A stretch of DNA of 49,621 bases from Clostridiales bacterium (GCA_017427465.1 JAFRST010000021.1:1-49621), one strand, 5' to 3'. Shown: positions 35,461 to 43,787, numbered from the stretch's first letter. Made by a program: numbers and translations. Notes: generated by a model from the letters alone, not told the origin.

Positions 35461-36186
35461 TCCAATGATTTATCTGTAATTGATTAACTCTAAATAGAAG
35501 TAATTTTCTTTATATCTAATTCGGTATAATTATTATTTTGTCGAATTGAGAAGAGGTTTTTAAAAGGATAATGGGAATATGATCGATTATAAGATTATTA
35601 TCAGAGCGCTTTTTGGCCCAGATTCGTGATTCTCGTGATCTGATATTCTTTATGTGATTATCTGCGTGTACTCATTTTATAATTCGTTCTTAATCATATA
35701 ATTGATTCTGTTTTTACAATTAATTACTCATTAGATTCTTTTTCAATCATTTGCACGTGTATTATTCGTTCCAAAATCTTTTTATCGTATTCAGATCGAT
35801 CAATTGGTCGTCTGATATTTTTCTATTGGCTCCTGTGTGATTCAGATTTTTGATTTTCTAATCCGTATAATTTTCTGATTCGTTTTTTGTGCGATTACTC
35901 GCAGCATTTTCGCGCCGACGATTTCCGGCAAGCTTCATACAAGATTTCACAAAAGGATTAATACAAAACCTTCAAATCACGACATGGATCATACAAAAGC
36001 CTACAAATAAACCGACAATCATCCTACAAAGCATCGCTATTTACATACACTAAATTAGGCTTTTCCTGCACTATTATTTCGAGTCACCTCTCGACCGAAT
36101 ATATGTTCTTTTTAATGCAAACATTCCCCGAACATATAAAAAGCGCCCGCATTACGCGAGCGCTCATATTCATTGAAATATACATT
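35461..36186. other. 726-bp non-coding region: T-rich GATT-studded block, then A-rich block
   Basis: No credible gene, tRNA or known RNA. From about 35600 to 35910 the + strand is strongly T-rich with many GATT and GATTC words (for example 35620-35660, 35702, 35734, 35840-35880). From about 35930 to 36060 it turns A-rich with repeated CATACAA/CTACAA and CGACA words and ends in AAATTAGG (36052-36059), resembling 565-678 near the window start. A 9-bp inverted repeat TATATGTTC/GAACATATA (36100-36108, 36130-36138) lies beside the hicB terminator. The flanking genes converge, so no gene promoter is required here. Confidence 0.6.
36138..36164 (-). terminator. Terminator of the hicAB operon (copy 1 of a repeated hairpin)
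   Basis: AGCGCCCGC and GCGAGCGCT form a GC-rich stem with one mismatch, and five A on the + strand provide the T-run on the - strand. It follows the hicB stop by about 22 bases. The first 26 bases match 36929-36954 with a single difference. Confidence 0.82.
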
Positions 36187-36594
36187 TTATTGAGATGACT
36201 GCATTTCGACTGATGGAATCTCTGTTTTGATCATTGTCATCTTCATCTCTTCAGTCTGAACGTATAAATCTATCGCCTTTTCTACTGTGCTATTTAGAGA
36301 TTCGTTCTGTAAGAAAGATAATTCTACGAGCTTTTTATGAAGTTCAGGAGTAATCCGGATATTGAAGCTGCCACGATATTCTTTATCGGGGCTTTGACCA
36401 ATGTTTTCGCAGAATGCTAAGTAGTCATCAACCGCTTTATGGAATTCATTCTCGATTTCAGATACAGAATCACTTTCGAACGTGACAAGATCGTTGATAC
36501 CTTCGATCTTACCATGAAGGATCAAGCTAACTGAATCGAATTCAACTCTTGCGTGGTAACCTTTATATTCAAGAATGTCATTTGGTTTATTCAT
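36187..36594 (-). CDS. hicB: HicB family antitoxin
   Basis: 135 residues. The N-terminal half (YKGYHARVEFDSVSLILHGKI, IENEFHKAVDDYLAFCENIG) is the partial RNase H-like HicB fold, and the C-terminal part (SFNIRITPELHKKLVELSFL, SLNSTVEKAIDLYV) is an Arc/MetJ ribbon-helix-helix DNA-binding domain. It neutralises the HicA toxin and usually represses its own operon. Its start ATG shares one base with the hicA stop codon. It has a nearby terminator and is the second gene of the operon, the common order in Firmicutes. Confidence 0.88.
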   Translation of the reverse strand: MNKPNDILEYKGYHARVEFDSVSLILHGKIEGINDLVTFESDSVSEIENEFHKAVDDYLAFCENIGQSPDKEYRGSFNIRITPELHKKLVELSFLQNESLNSTVEKAIDLYVQTEEMKMTMIKTEIPSVEMQSSQ

Positions 36595-36851
36595 TATAAT
36601 TCTCCTAGTTCAACAAGCTTTTCGTATAAATCTCTTGTTGTAGCAACTGACATAACGTCACCAGGATGCGGTTTGTGCAACAAGATCTTTATGTTATCTG
36701 ATTCTCGATAAAACAATACTCTAGAACCAGACGTCTTCCCTTTTTGATACTCAATAAAACCTAACTGCTTTAATAGTTGTCTTGCTTCCGTGTAAGTATA
36801 ATCTTTTGGAACAGATTGTATTCTGGCCTTTGCTTTATCCGCTTTAGTCAT
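36594..36851 (-). CDS. hicA: HicA family toxin
   Basis: 85 residues from the ATG at 36851, which has AAGAGG about 8 bases upstream; a longer frame to 36926 would cross the promoter. The fold is the small double-stranded RNA-binding-like HicA domain: YTYTEARQLLKQLGFIEYQ, then GSRVLFYRES and ILLHKPHPGD. HicA toxins are ribosome-independent mRNA interferases. Here Arg replaces His in the common GSH motif (GSR), a variant seen in a well-known HicA subgroup that keeps the LHKPHP motif, so activity is still plausible. Confidence 0.86.
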   Translation of the reverse strand: MTKADKAKARIQSVPKDYTYTEARQLLKQLGFIEYQKGKTSGSRVLFYRESDNIKILLHKPHPGDVMSVATTRDLYEKLVELGEL

Positions 36852-36863
36852 ACTTACCTCTTT

Positions 36864-36882
36864 GCAACTATTCTTTAGTTGC
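36864..36882 (-). promoter_or_regulatory. Likely HicB operator (palindrome)
   Basis: GCAACTATTCTTTAGTTGC is a perfect 7-bp inverted repeat with a 5-base centre, directly downstream of the -10 box of the hicA promoter. Ribbon-helix-helix antitoxins bind such sites for autoregulation; the assignment is an inference. Confidence 0.55.
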
Positions 36883-36911
36883 ATATTACTCCATATAATA
36901 ATAGTTGTCAA
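36883..36911 (-). promoter_or_regulatory. Promoter of hicAB
   Basis: On the - strand a perfect -35 TTGACA (36911-36906) and TAATAT (36888-36883) are separated by exactly 17 bp. Transcription would start near 36876, inside the palindrome. Confidence 0.76.
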
Positions 36912-36927
36912 AGTCCAATTTCTCAAT

Positions 36928-36954
36928 AAAAAAGCGCCCGCATTACACGAGCGC
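36928..36954 (-). terminator. Terminator of gpsA-tagD (copy 2 of the repeated hairpin)
   Basis: Same GC-rich hairpin as 36138-36164 with one base changed in 26, followed on the - strand by six T. It lies about 28 bases after the stop of the fused gene. Confidence 0.8.
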
Positions 36955-36981
36955 CATTATGCAAAATCATAATCTGTTTAA

Positions 36982-38514
36982 TTAAGCATCCGGATCAGTA
37001 TTGATGTCATCGTGGCTTGTCTTGCTCTCACCGTCTACTGTGTTAGCATCGTAGAGGTCCTTCTTCATCTTTGAGCTGCTGATCTCAGGTGTTCTGGGCA
37101 GATAAACCACTTCTACTCCCTCTTCCTTAAGGAAGTCGAACTTGCCCTTCCAGTCGTCACCCATTACGAATGTATCAACGTGATATTCGTGCATGTCTGA
37201 ACGCTTCTGTGTCCAGCTGTTCTCAGGGATTACGAGGTCTACATAACGGATGGATTCGACCAGAGCCTTGCGCTGCTCATATGTGAAATAGCATTTCTTG
37301 TGCTTCTCGGTCCAGTTGAACTCATCAGAGCTGATAACGACGATAAGATAATCGCCAAGAGCCTTAGCTCGTCTGAGCAGGTTGATGTGTCCGTAATGAA
37401 GCAGATCGAATGTTCCGTAAGTGATGACTCTTTTCATAGATTGATCTCCTTGCGCGCGCATAGCCGCGTTTTTGATTACTGCAGTCTCATAATTTATATC
37501 AAGAATAGGCTTGGACAGCTCTGTTATGCCGTCGCGGCCCATAAGATTCATAGCTATTTCAACAGCTGATGCGTTGTGGTTAATGATCTGGTCAACGGCC
37601 GTAATGATAGGCATTTCGACCTCGTATTGAGCCGCTAACTTGATGGCGGCAGGAAGTGCGTTGATGCCTTCAACGACCATTCCAACCTGCTTAACGGCAT
37701 CGTCGGTACTGTAGCCCTGGCCGATAAGATAACCGCACTTGTTGTTGCGTGAATGCTTACTCATGGCTGTTACGATAAGGTCACCGACACCTGCAAGACC
37801 GCTGAAAGTATCAGAAAGACAGCCCATCTTAAGGCCAAGACGCTCGATCTCAGCAAGACCGCGGGTGATCAAAGCTGCACGGGCGTTATCGCCATATCCT
37901 AAGCCGGCTGAGATACCGGAAGCCAATGCGATAATGTTTTTGAGCGCGCCGCAGATCTCAACACCCTTAACATCGGTATTGGTATAAACCCTTAATACGG
38001 GATTCGCGAAAACACTCTGAATATATTCAGCTGTTTCAATATCAGCATGAGCTGCAACAATAGTCGTAGGAAGGTCCTTAGCGACTTCTTCAGCGTGCGT
38101 AGGACCTGATAAAGCGACAACAGAATTGCACTTCCCTGCCTTATTAAGCTCATCGACTATGATCTCAGACATTGTCATCAGAGTATCAGACTCGATACCC
38201 TTGGCAACGTCTACGATTACCTGTGATTCAGTAATGTAAGGAGCTGCGGAGCGAACGGTAGAGCGGACGAATACCGAAGGTACTGCGAATAACAATATGT
38301 CAGTGCCTTCACAAGCGGCAGCAACATCATCCGTAAACAATAAAGCATCCGGAATATCCATATAAGGCAGATTCTTGTGCTGCCTTGTACGTGATAATTC
38401 TTCAATCTCGGCGGGCAATGCAGACCATACCGTAACGGAATGACCTATATTGCAGAGCATCCTTGCTAAGGCTATGCCCCAGGTTCCTGCGCCGAGAACG
38501 GATATTCGCTTCAT
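36982..38514 (-). CDS. Fused glycerol-3-phosphate dehydrogenase / glycerol-3-phosphate cytidylyltransferase
   Basis: 510 residues in one open frame. Residues 1 to ~340 are GpsA: ISVLGAGTWGIALA (NAD(P) motif), ALSGPTHAEEVA, CGALKNIIALASG with the catalytic Lys, and RNNKCGYLIGQG. Residues 360 to ~488 are TagD: ITYGTFDLLHYGHINLL with the nucleotidyltransferase HxGH motif, FVMGDDWKGKFDF and the RTPEISSSKMKK segment. The two activities act in sequence: DHAP to sn-glycerol-3-phosphate, then CDP-glycerol. The start ATG at 38514 has GAGG upstream and lies one base after the licD stop. At the junction an intact ribosome binding site and ATG occur (37435-37451). An acidic tail ends the protein. No frameshift or stop is seen at the junction. 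Confidence 0.9.
   Translation of the reverse strand: MKRISVLGAGTWGIALARMLCNIGHSVTVWSALPAEIEELSRTRQHKNLPYMDIPDALLFTDDVAAACEGTDILLFAVPSVFVRSTVRSAAPYITESQVIVDVAKGIESDTLMTMSEIIVDELNKAGKCNSVVALSGPTHAEEVAKDLPTTIVAAHADIETAEYIQSVFANPVLRVYTNTDVKGVEICGALKNIIALASGISAGLGYGDNARAALITRGLAEIERLGLKMGCLSDTFSGLAGVGDLIVTAMSKHSRNNKCGYLIGQGYSTDDAVKQVGMVVEGINALPAAIKLAAQYEVEMPIITAVDQIINHNASAVEIAMNLMGRDGITELSKPILDINYETAVIKNAAMRAQGDQSMKRVITYGTFDLLHYGHINLLRRAKALGDYLIVVISSDEFNWTEKHKKCYFTYEQRKALVESIRYVDLVIPENSWTQKRSDMHEYHVDTFVMGDDWKGKFDFLKEEGVEVVYLPRTPEISSSKMKKDLYDANTVDGESKTSHDDINTDPDA
37435..37451 (-). promoter_or_regulatory. Internal ribosome binding site before the TagD domain
   Basis: On the - strand AAGGAG (37451-37446) lies 8 bases before an in-frame ATG (37437) that begins MKRVITYGTFD, the normal TagD start. 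A free TagD of about 151 residues could be translated from here in addition to the fusion. Confidence 0.65.
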
Positions 38515-38515
38515 A

Positions 38516-39340
38516 TCAGTCCTCACCAAAGTCTATATCTACTACATGCAGGACTCCGATGCGCTTCTCTGGCGGCGGCAGAGTCATGTAATCTCCGAAC
38601 TTCAAGGTCATGTACTCATCATAGCCTTTCAGGATGCGAAGTGTAGTGTCCTCAAATTTTACGTCAATATACTCATCAAAGCAATGAGTCGGAAGTCCGT
38701 ATTTGGATTGCTTGGTGCGGTAAGGGAATGTCATGTGACGCGACAGATAATGCTTCTTCTTGCTGTTGTTATTCCTCTCGGCGATCCTGTTCATCCAATT
38801 AAACACGGTCTTCTTGGGGATGTGATTGATCAGAGAATACCATCCGCGCAGGAAAGCATTAGGAGCATACTTCCTCCCTACTATCGAATACTGGCACTTG
38901 CGGATAAAGAAGCACTCAAAGAAATGTATCTGTCTCATCGGAAAATGGTCAGGAACGCCGTCATATATAAAGACATCGATAAAGATGCCCTTATGGAACT
39001 TGAGATCTTCCTGCCTTTCCTGGATGAACTTGGTGCCGTTGATCCTGAGCTTGGAATAGCCCCAGTGATATTCAGGATCTGTGCGGAATTCCTGTAAAAA
39101 GTACTTAGGATCAAGGTCGGTCTTGCATGCTTCGTAGAACTTCTTATACTCATCACGCATGAAGATGACATCAGCATCATCGTCCCACGGAATAAAGCCG
39201 CCGTGACGGATGGAGCCTAATAAGGTGCCGCCTTCCAAGGTATACTCTATACCGTTCTTGCGGCATATCCTGTCTACCTCTTTTAATAATTCAAGGAGCT
39301 TTCCCTGAAGCCGCTTGAGATTATCACCTTCAATGATCAT
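38516..39340 (-). CDS. LicD family phosphotransferase
   Basis: 274 residues. The LicD core is obvious: YTLEGGTLLGSIRHGGFIPW followed by DDDADV, the acidic metal-binding strand of a nucleotidyltransferase-like fold, and HKGIFIDVFIYDGVPD. LicD enzymes move phosphocholine, phosphoglycerol or similar groups from CDP-activated donors to teichoic acids, capsules or glycoproteins. The adjoining gene makes CDP-glycerol, so phosphoglycerol transfer is the best guess for the substrate. No signal or membrane segment; it is a cytoplasmic or membrane-associated enzyme. AGGAA precedes the ATG. Confidence 0.9.
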   Translation of the reverse strand: MIIEGDNLKRLQGKLLELLKEVDRICRKNGIEYTLEGGTLLGSIRHGGFIPWDDDADVIFMRDEYKKFYEACKTDLDPKYFLQEFRTDPEYHWGYSKLRINGTKFIQERQEDLKFHKGIFIDVFIYDGVPDHFPMRQIHFFECFFIRKCQYSIVGRKYAPNAFLRGWYSLINHIPKKTVFNWMNRIAERNNNSKKKHYLSRHMTFPYRTKQSKYGLPTHCFDEYIDVKFEDTTLRILKGYDEYMTLKFGDYMTLPPPEKRIGVLHVVDIDFGED

Positions 39341-39377
39341 AGGTTCCTAAATAACATCCTCGAAGTTTCTTCAACAA

Positions 39378-39409
39378 CAATGAACAATCCCTTTCGAGAT
39401 TGTTCATTG
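39378..39409. terminator. 12-bp hairpin between the surface protein gene and licD
   Basis: CAATGAACAATC (39378-39389) and GATTGTTCATTG (39398-39409) pair perfectly around an 8-base loop. It lies about 54 bases beyond the stop of the surface protein gene (- strand), with a T-rich stretch behind it of only moderate quality, so it is a likely but imperfect terminator. Confidence 0.6.
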
Positions 39410-39462
39410 AAGTATTTTATCATAATAATATTAAAATCAAGAATTTTACTGAAATTCCGATT

Positions 39463-42400
39463 TTATGATACCTGTTCGTCGACTGTCTCGACAATTTCCG
39501 TCTCGGAGGCTGTCTCCTCAACTACTGTCTCAACGACTTCTGTTTCAACAACTTCAGCCTCGATAACTGCTGTCTCCTCTGCAGAAACATTATCTGATTC
39601 CACGATTACAACTTCGTTTGCAGGCTCTGATACAACAGGTTCGACTAATACGTTAGGATCTGACAGATCGATCTGGTTCTTGAAGCCTTCAGTAACAGGC
39701 ACCGCTACTACCTTGAGGTAGGCCTCAATGGATGTTACTGAAAGATCGTAGTCATCCGTTACAACACAACGGTATTTTGATCCATTGCGGGCTTGTGTAA
39801 TCTTAACTTTTAATGTGGCAGTTTTATTGCCTGTCCATGATGAATCAACCCATTCATTATTCTTGAATTCCTGCCATTGATAATGCAAAGTGCCTTCGCC
39901 TTCAGCTTTTACGCTGTATACAGCTATTTCATCAATTACACCTGTGTAGTTGGCGGGTTGAGTTTTAATAGTAGGTCCTTCATAAACACTTGCACGTTCA
40001 ATTATAACTGTATTAGAAGTAGTTGAGAGTCCCGCGCCATCAGAAACTAAACATCTAAACTGTTGTCCATAACGAGCAGAAGTAATTTTAACCTTTAAAG
40101 TAGCAGTTTTATTACCAGTCCAAGAAGAATTAACCCATTCATTATTTTTGAGTTCCTGCCACTGATATTTTAATGTTCCTTCTCCTGCAGCCTTTACACT
40201 GAATACGGCAATTTCATCAATAGAACCTGTAAAATTAGATGGCTGAGTATTAATTGTGGGGCCTTCATATACATACGGCCTTAGAATAGAAACTGTATTA
40301 GAAGTAGTTGAGAGTCCCGCGCCGTCTGAAACTAAACATCTAAACTGCTGACCAAATCTAGCGGTAGTAATCTTAACTTTTAAAGTTGCTGTTTTATTAC
40401 CAGTCCAAGATGAATCTACCCATTCATCATTCTTCAGTTCTTGCCACTGATAATGTAATGTACCAACACCCTCGGCTTTAATCGAGAATATAGCAGTTTC
40501 TTCTAAATAACCTGTAAAATTAGTTGGCTGTGTATTAATAGCCGGGCCCTCGTAAACATAAGTGCTTTCAATTGTTACTTCCCTCGAAGTTGTTTTGTAT
40601 CCAGAACCATCAGTAACAATACATCTGAATTGCTGTCCAATTCGAGCTTGGTTTATCTTTACTTTTAAAGTAGAAGTAGTATTGCCTGTCCAAACAGAAT
40701 TAACCCATTCATTATCAATACACTCTTGCCACTGGTATTTTAAGGTTCCTTCTCCTTCAGCAATTATTCTGAAAATAGCTATATCACCAATTGAACCTGT
40801 AAAATCAGCAGGCTGAGTAGTGATGTTAGGTCCAGCATAAAAATAACTTCTATCAATAATAACTTCACGTGAAGTAACTGCAATTCCATCTCCATCAGTA
40901 ACAACACATCTGTATTTTTGGCCAAATTTAGCAACAGAAATTTTAACCTTAAAAGTAGATGTCGAATTACCTGTTGATGTTGAATTGATCCATGTATTGT
41001 TCTTGAATTCTTGCCACTGATAAGTGAGAGTTCCTTCTCCGGATGCTTTAATCCTGAATACTGCGACTTCGCCAATTGCACCCAAATAATCTGAAGGTTG
41101 TGTATTGATAATTGGACCGCCGTTATAATTGGGATCATAGATAGTAACAATATTAGATTCAACGATATTGTCTTCTTCGTTTGAAACAATACATCTAAAT
41201 TGCTGACCGATACGATTCTGAGTGATTTTGACCTTAAATGTCGCTGTGGTATTGCCTGTCGAAGTTGAATTGACCCATTCATTATTCTTGAATTCCTGCC
41301 ACTGATAACTCAGTGTGCCTTCGCCTTCTGCTTTAATTCTAAAGACAGCAATATCGCCAATTGAGCCGGAATAATCGGTTGGTTGAGTACTAATTGTCGG
41401 AGCGTCATAAAGGTATTCTCTGACAATAGTAACTATACTGGAAGAAACAAGATAATTAGCATCATCAGTTATAATGCACTTAAACTTCGTACCAATACTA
41501 TCTTGTGTAATCCTATACTTAAATGTGTTCGTAGAGTTTCCTGTGGATGTTGAATTTACCCATTCATTATTTTTATATTCTTGCCACTGATAGTATAAAT
41601 TGCCATTACCTTCAGCCTCAATATTAAATACAGCAATGTCTCCTAAACGACCTGAATAGTTAGTTGGTTGATTTAAAATAACAAGCGCTCGTGGTTCAAC
41701 TGTAAGTGTTGCAGGCAAAGAAGACAATTTATTACCAAAGCTGTCTTGGATTTCACAATAATATCTATAACCATTCTTACTAAATAATATATCCATATTT
41801 AAAGAAGATGTGTTTGAGCTGGAAGTCTGTAAAGCTGCCCATTCATCTCCATTATATTCATACCACTGGTATGTAAGATTATCTCCATCAGCAACAATGC
41901 TGAATGTTGCTGTGTTGCCTGTTGTTCCGGAAAAATCTAATGGTTGAGAAAGAATAAAGAGTGGCGGCTTTACTGTAAGAGTAACATCTCTTGTTGTTGT
42001 TGTATTACCATAACCATCGGTGATGACGCAGTGATATTTAGAACCATTACAAGCATCAGTTATATCAATAGATAATGATGCTGTATTCGCGCCGTCATTA
42101 TTGGAACAATTGACCCATCTACCATCAGTGAATGTCTTCCATTGATAATACAGTTCATCACCTTGAGCTTTAACACTGAAAGTAGCTGTCTCACCTGCTA
42201 ATCCTTCAAAATTAACAGGCTGAGTATTGATCTTAAGAGGAACTCGATCAATTGTAAGAGTAGCATTATTTGAAGTCATAGAATGGCCAAAAGCATCAGT
42301 AACTTCACAGCCGTACTTATGTCCATCTTTACTACAAGAAATATATACTCTTAATGTTGATGTATTATGGCCGGAATAATCACATTCTGACCAATTTGTG

Positions 42401-43632
42401 CCATCATATTCAAACCATTTATATATAAGGCCGTCTCCTGTGGCTCTGACATTGAATGTAGCCAATGTGCCGACTTTGCCGTTGAAATCTGAAGGCTGGG
42501 AGGTAATAGACATCGATGTGCCGCCTGCAAAGTTAACAGTAATATTAAAACTAGCGAAAACATCATCCATTGATAGCTCTTCATCTTCAACAAGGATATG
42601 AATACTATTAAACTGTTCATGAGTACCATTGTATGTAACTTCATGAAGATTAGAGCATCCTGAGAAAGTAAGATGACCGAATTCCAAGACGCTGGAAGGA
42701 ATCGTGAAGCTTGTAAGGCTGGTGCAATTTGTAAAAGCATCACCGATAGATGTAATACCGTTGGGAATGTTTATTGTAGTAAGACTTGAGCAATTCTGGA
42801 AAACACCTGTTTCCAATTTAAGTATATTAGCAGGAAGTGACACAGTCTTAAGGCTGCTACAAGAAGCAAAAACATATTCGTTAAGTGTCGTTATATACTG
42901 GGGAACGGTTATTTTAGTAAGTGCTTTACAGCCGTTAAAAGCAGATATGCCTAATGTATTAAGTCCGCTGGGCAAAGTGACGTTGCTGAGCTTCTCACAG
43001 CCCTGGAAAGCAGCTTCTCCAATATCCGTAACAGTGCTAGGGATAGTAGCTGAAGTTATATTCTTGTCTCCGTAGAAAGCTTGTAATTCAATTGTTTTTA
43101 CACCACTGGGGATAGTAACAGAAGTTAAAGCCGTGCAGGATTTAAAACAATGATCAGGAATAGTTGTGAGATTGCTGGAGAGTGTTAATGTTGCAAGCTT
43201 AGAACATGACAGGAAAGCACTGCCTCCAATTGATGTAACGCTGTTAGGAATTGTAACAGAAGTAAGCCTGGAACAAGAGTTGAAAGCATCTTTTCCGATA
43301 GTAGTAACCGTAGAAGGGATCGAGACACTTGTAAGATAAGAATGAGATTTGAAAGCACAACTTCCGATATTAGTTACGCCGCTCTTGATCTCAACGGAAG
43401 TGATCTTAGAACGATTGCTATACCACGGTACAGCACTTGAACTGGCATAATCAGTCATGGCGCCTGAACCCTGAATGGTCAGCTTACCGCTGTCATCAAG
43501 AGTATAAGTAACGCCTGTACCGCAGCTTCCGCTGGCGATAGTTGCAGCATTTGTCTTAAGTGCCGGGAAAGATGCGACAGCTATGAACACTGCAAGGAAA
43601 AAGGATAGGATCTTCACTTTTTGATGTCTCAT
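39463..43632 (-). CDS. Secreted BspA-like leucine-rich repeat protein with ten Ig-like repeats
   Basis: 1389 residues. A signal peptide (about 1-30, KILSFFLAVFIAVASFPALKTNA) is followed by an LRR_5/BspA-type array (about 70-350) with repeated phrases such as LTSVTIPNSVTSIGGSAF. Then ten Ig-like domains of ~92-95 residues run from about 373 to 1307, each with a TQP start, a YQWQE core and a FRCxVTD-type strand. The last ~80 residues are Val/Glu/Thr-rich, with VVETEVVETVVEET. No LPXTG, dockerin or membrane anchor is seen, so it may be secreted or attached non-covalently. Such proteins act in adhesion or substrate binding. GGAGG lies 6 bases before the ATG. Confidence 0.88.
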   Translation of the reverse strand: MRHQKVKILSFFLAVFIAVASFPALKTNAATIASGSCGTGVTYTLDDSGKLTIQGSGAMTDYASSSAVPWYSNRSKITSVEIKSGVTNIGSCAFKSHSYLTSVSIPSTVTTIGKDAFNSCSRLTSVTIPNSVTSIGGSAFLSCSKLATLTLSSNLTTIPDHCFKSCTALTSVTIPSGVKTIELQAFYGDKNITSATIPSTVTDIGEAAFQGCEKLSNVTLPSGLNTLGISAFNGCKALTKITVPQYITTLNEYVFASCSSLKTVSLPANILKLETGVFQNCSSLTTINIPNGITSIGDAFTNCTSLTSFTIPSSVLEFGHLTFSGCSNLHEVTYNGTHEQFNSIHILVEDEELSMDDVFASFNITVNFAGGTSMSITSQPSDFNGKVGTLATFNVRATGDGLIYKWFEYDGTNWSECDYSGHNTSTLRVYISCSKDGHKYGCEVTDAFGHSMTSNNATLTIDRVPLKINTQPVNFEGLAGETATFSVKAQGDELYYQWKTFTDGRWVNCSNNDGANTASLSIDITDACNGSKYHCVITDGYGNTTTTRDVTLTVKPPLFILSQPLDFSGTTGNTATFSIVADGDNLTYQWYEYNGDEWAALQTSSSNTSSLNMDILFSKNGYRYYCEIQDSFGNKLSSLPATLTVEPRALVILNQPTNYSGRLGDIAVFNIEAEGNGNLYYQWQEYKNNEWVNSTSTGNSTNTFKYRITQDSIGTKFKCIITDDANYLVSSSIVTIVREYLYDAPTISTQPTDYSGSIGDIAVFRIKAEGEGTLSYQWQEFKNNEWVNSTSTGNTTATFKVKITQNRIGQQFRCIVSNEEDNIVESNIVTIYDPNYNGGPIINTQPSDYLGAIGEVAVFRIKASGEGTLTYQWQEFKNNTWINSTSTGNSTSTFKVKISVAKFGQKYRCVVTDGDGIAVTSREVIIDRSYFYAGPNITTQPADFTGSIGDIAIFRIIAEGEGTLKYQWQECIDNEWVNSVWTGNTTSTLKVKINQARIGQQFRCIVTDGSGYKTTSREVTIESTYVYEGPAINTQPTNFTGYLEETAIFSIKAEGVGTLHYQWQELKNDEWVDSSWTGNKTATLKVKITTARFGQQFRCLVSDGAGLSTTSNTVSILRPYVYEGPTINTQPSNFTGSIDEIAVFSVKAAGEGTLKYQWQELKNNEWVNSSWTGNKTATLKVKITSARYGQQFRCLVSDGAGLSTTSNTVIIERASVYEGPTIKTQPANYTGVIDEIAVYSVKAEGEGTLHYQWQEFKNNEWVDSSWTGNKTATLKVKITQARNGSKYRCVVTDDYDLSVTSIEAYLKVVAVPVTEGFKNQIDLSDPNVLVEPVVSEPANEVVIVESDNVSAEETAVIEAEVVETEVVETVVEETASETEIVETVDEQVS
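39716..42520 (-). repeat. Ten tandem ~285-bp repeats encoding Ig-like domains
   Basis: Repeats of about 92-95 codons occupy this stretch. At protein level repeats 8, 9 and 10 (nearest the C terminus) are most alike, each with WTGNKTATLKVKIT; repeats 1-3 near the LRR part are the most divergent and lack the YEG linker. This gradient suggests expansion at the 3' end of the gene. Confidence 0.82.
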
Positions 43633-43660
43633 AATTTACCTCCAAGGAAACACTTCAATT

Positions 43661-43689
43661 ATTTTATTTATATATATAAATATTCTCAA
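43661..43689 (-). promoter_or_regulatory. Likely promoter of the surface protein gene
   Basis: On the - strand TTGAGA (43689-43684) and TAAAAT (43666-43661) are separated by 17 bp of AT-rich DNA. Transcription would start about 23 bases before the ATG. In the AT-rich context chance matches are common. Confidence 0.45.
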
Positions 43690-43754
43690 TGTCATTTATG
43701 TCCATATTAGAACAAAAACGTAAATTAAATATTTTTTATGACCAATTTTTAATA

Positions 43755-43787
43755 AATTTCAGTCTGATGTATCAGAAATCTGAAATT
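43755..43787. repeat. Nested inverted repeat upstream of the surface protein gene
   Basis: AATTTCAG (43755-43762) pairs with CTGAAATT (43780-43787), and inside TCTGA pairs with TCAGA, giving a long hairpin with a small bulge. It lies between the terminator of the transcarboxylase operon and the surface protein promoter; an operator or second terminator is possible. Confidence 0.45.

Noticed and set aside
35461..36186. A tmRNA (ssrA), tRNA or riboswitch in the gap after the smpB-VanZ genes
   Set aside because: I looked for tRNA-like arms, a CCA end and an ANY-type tag frame and saw none; the sequence is low-complexity T-rich then A-rich.
36852..36926. Longer start for hicA
   Set aside because: It would place the coding region across the -10 box, the -35 box and the palindrome, all of which look intact.
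39380..39721. Ser/Thr-rich + strand frame opposite the tail of the surface protein
   Set aside because: The composition is the mirror of the Val/Glu/Thr-rich tail coded on the - strand.
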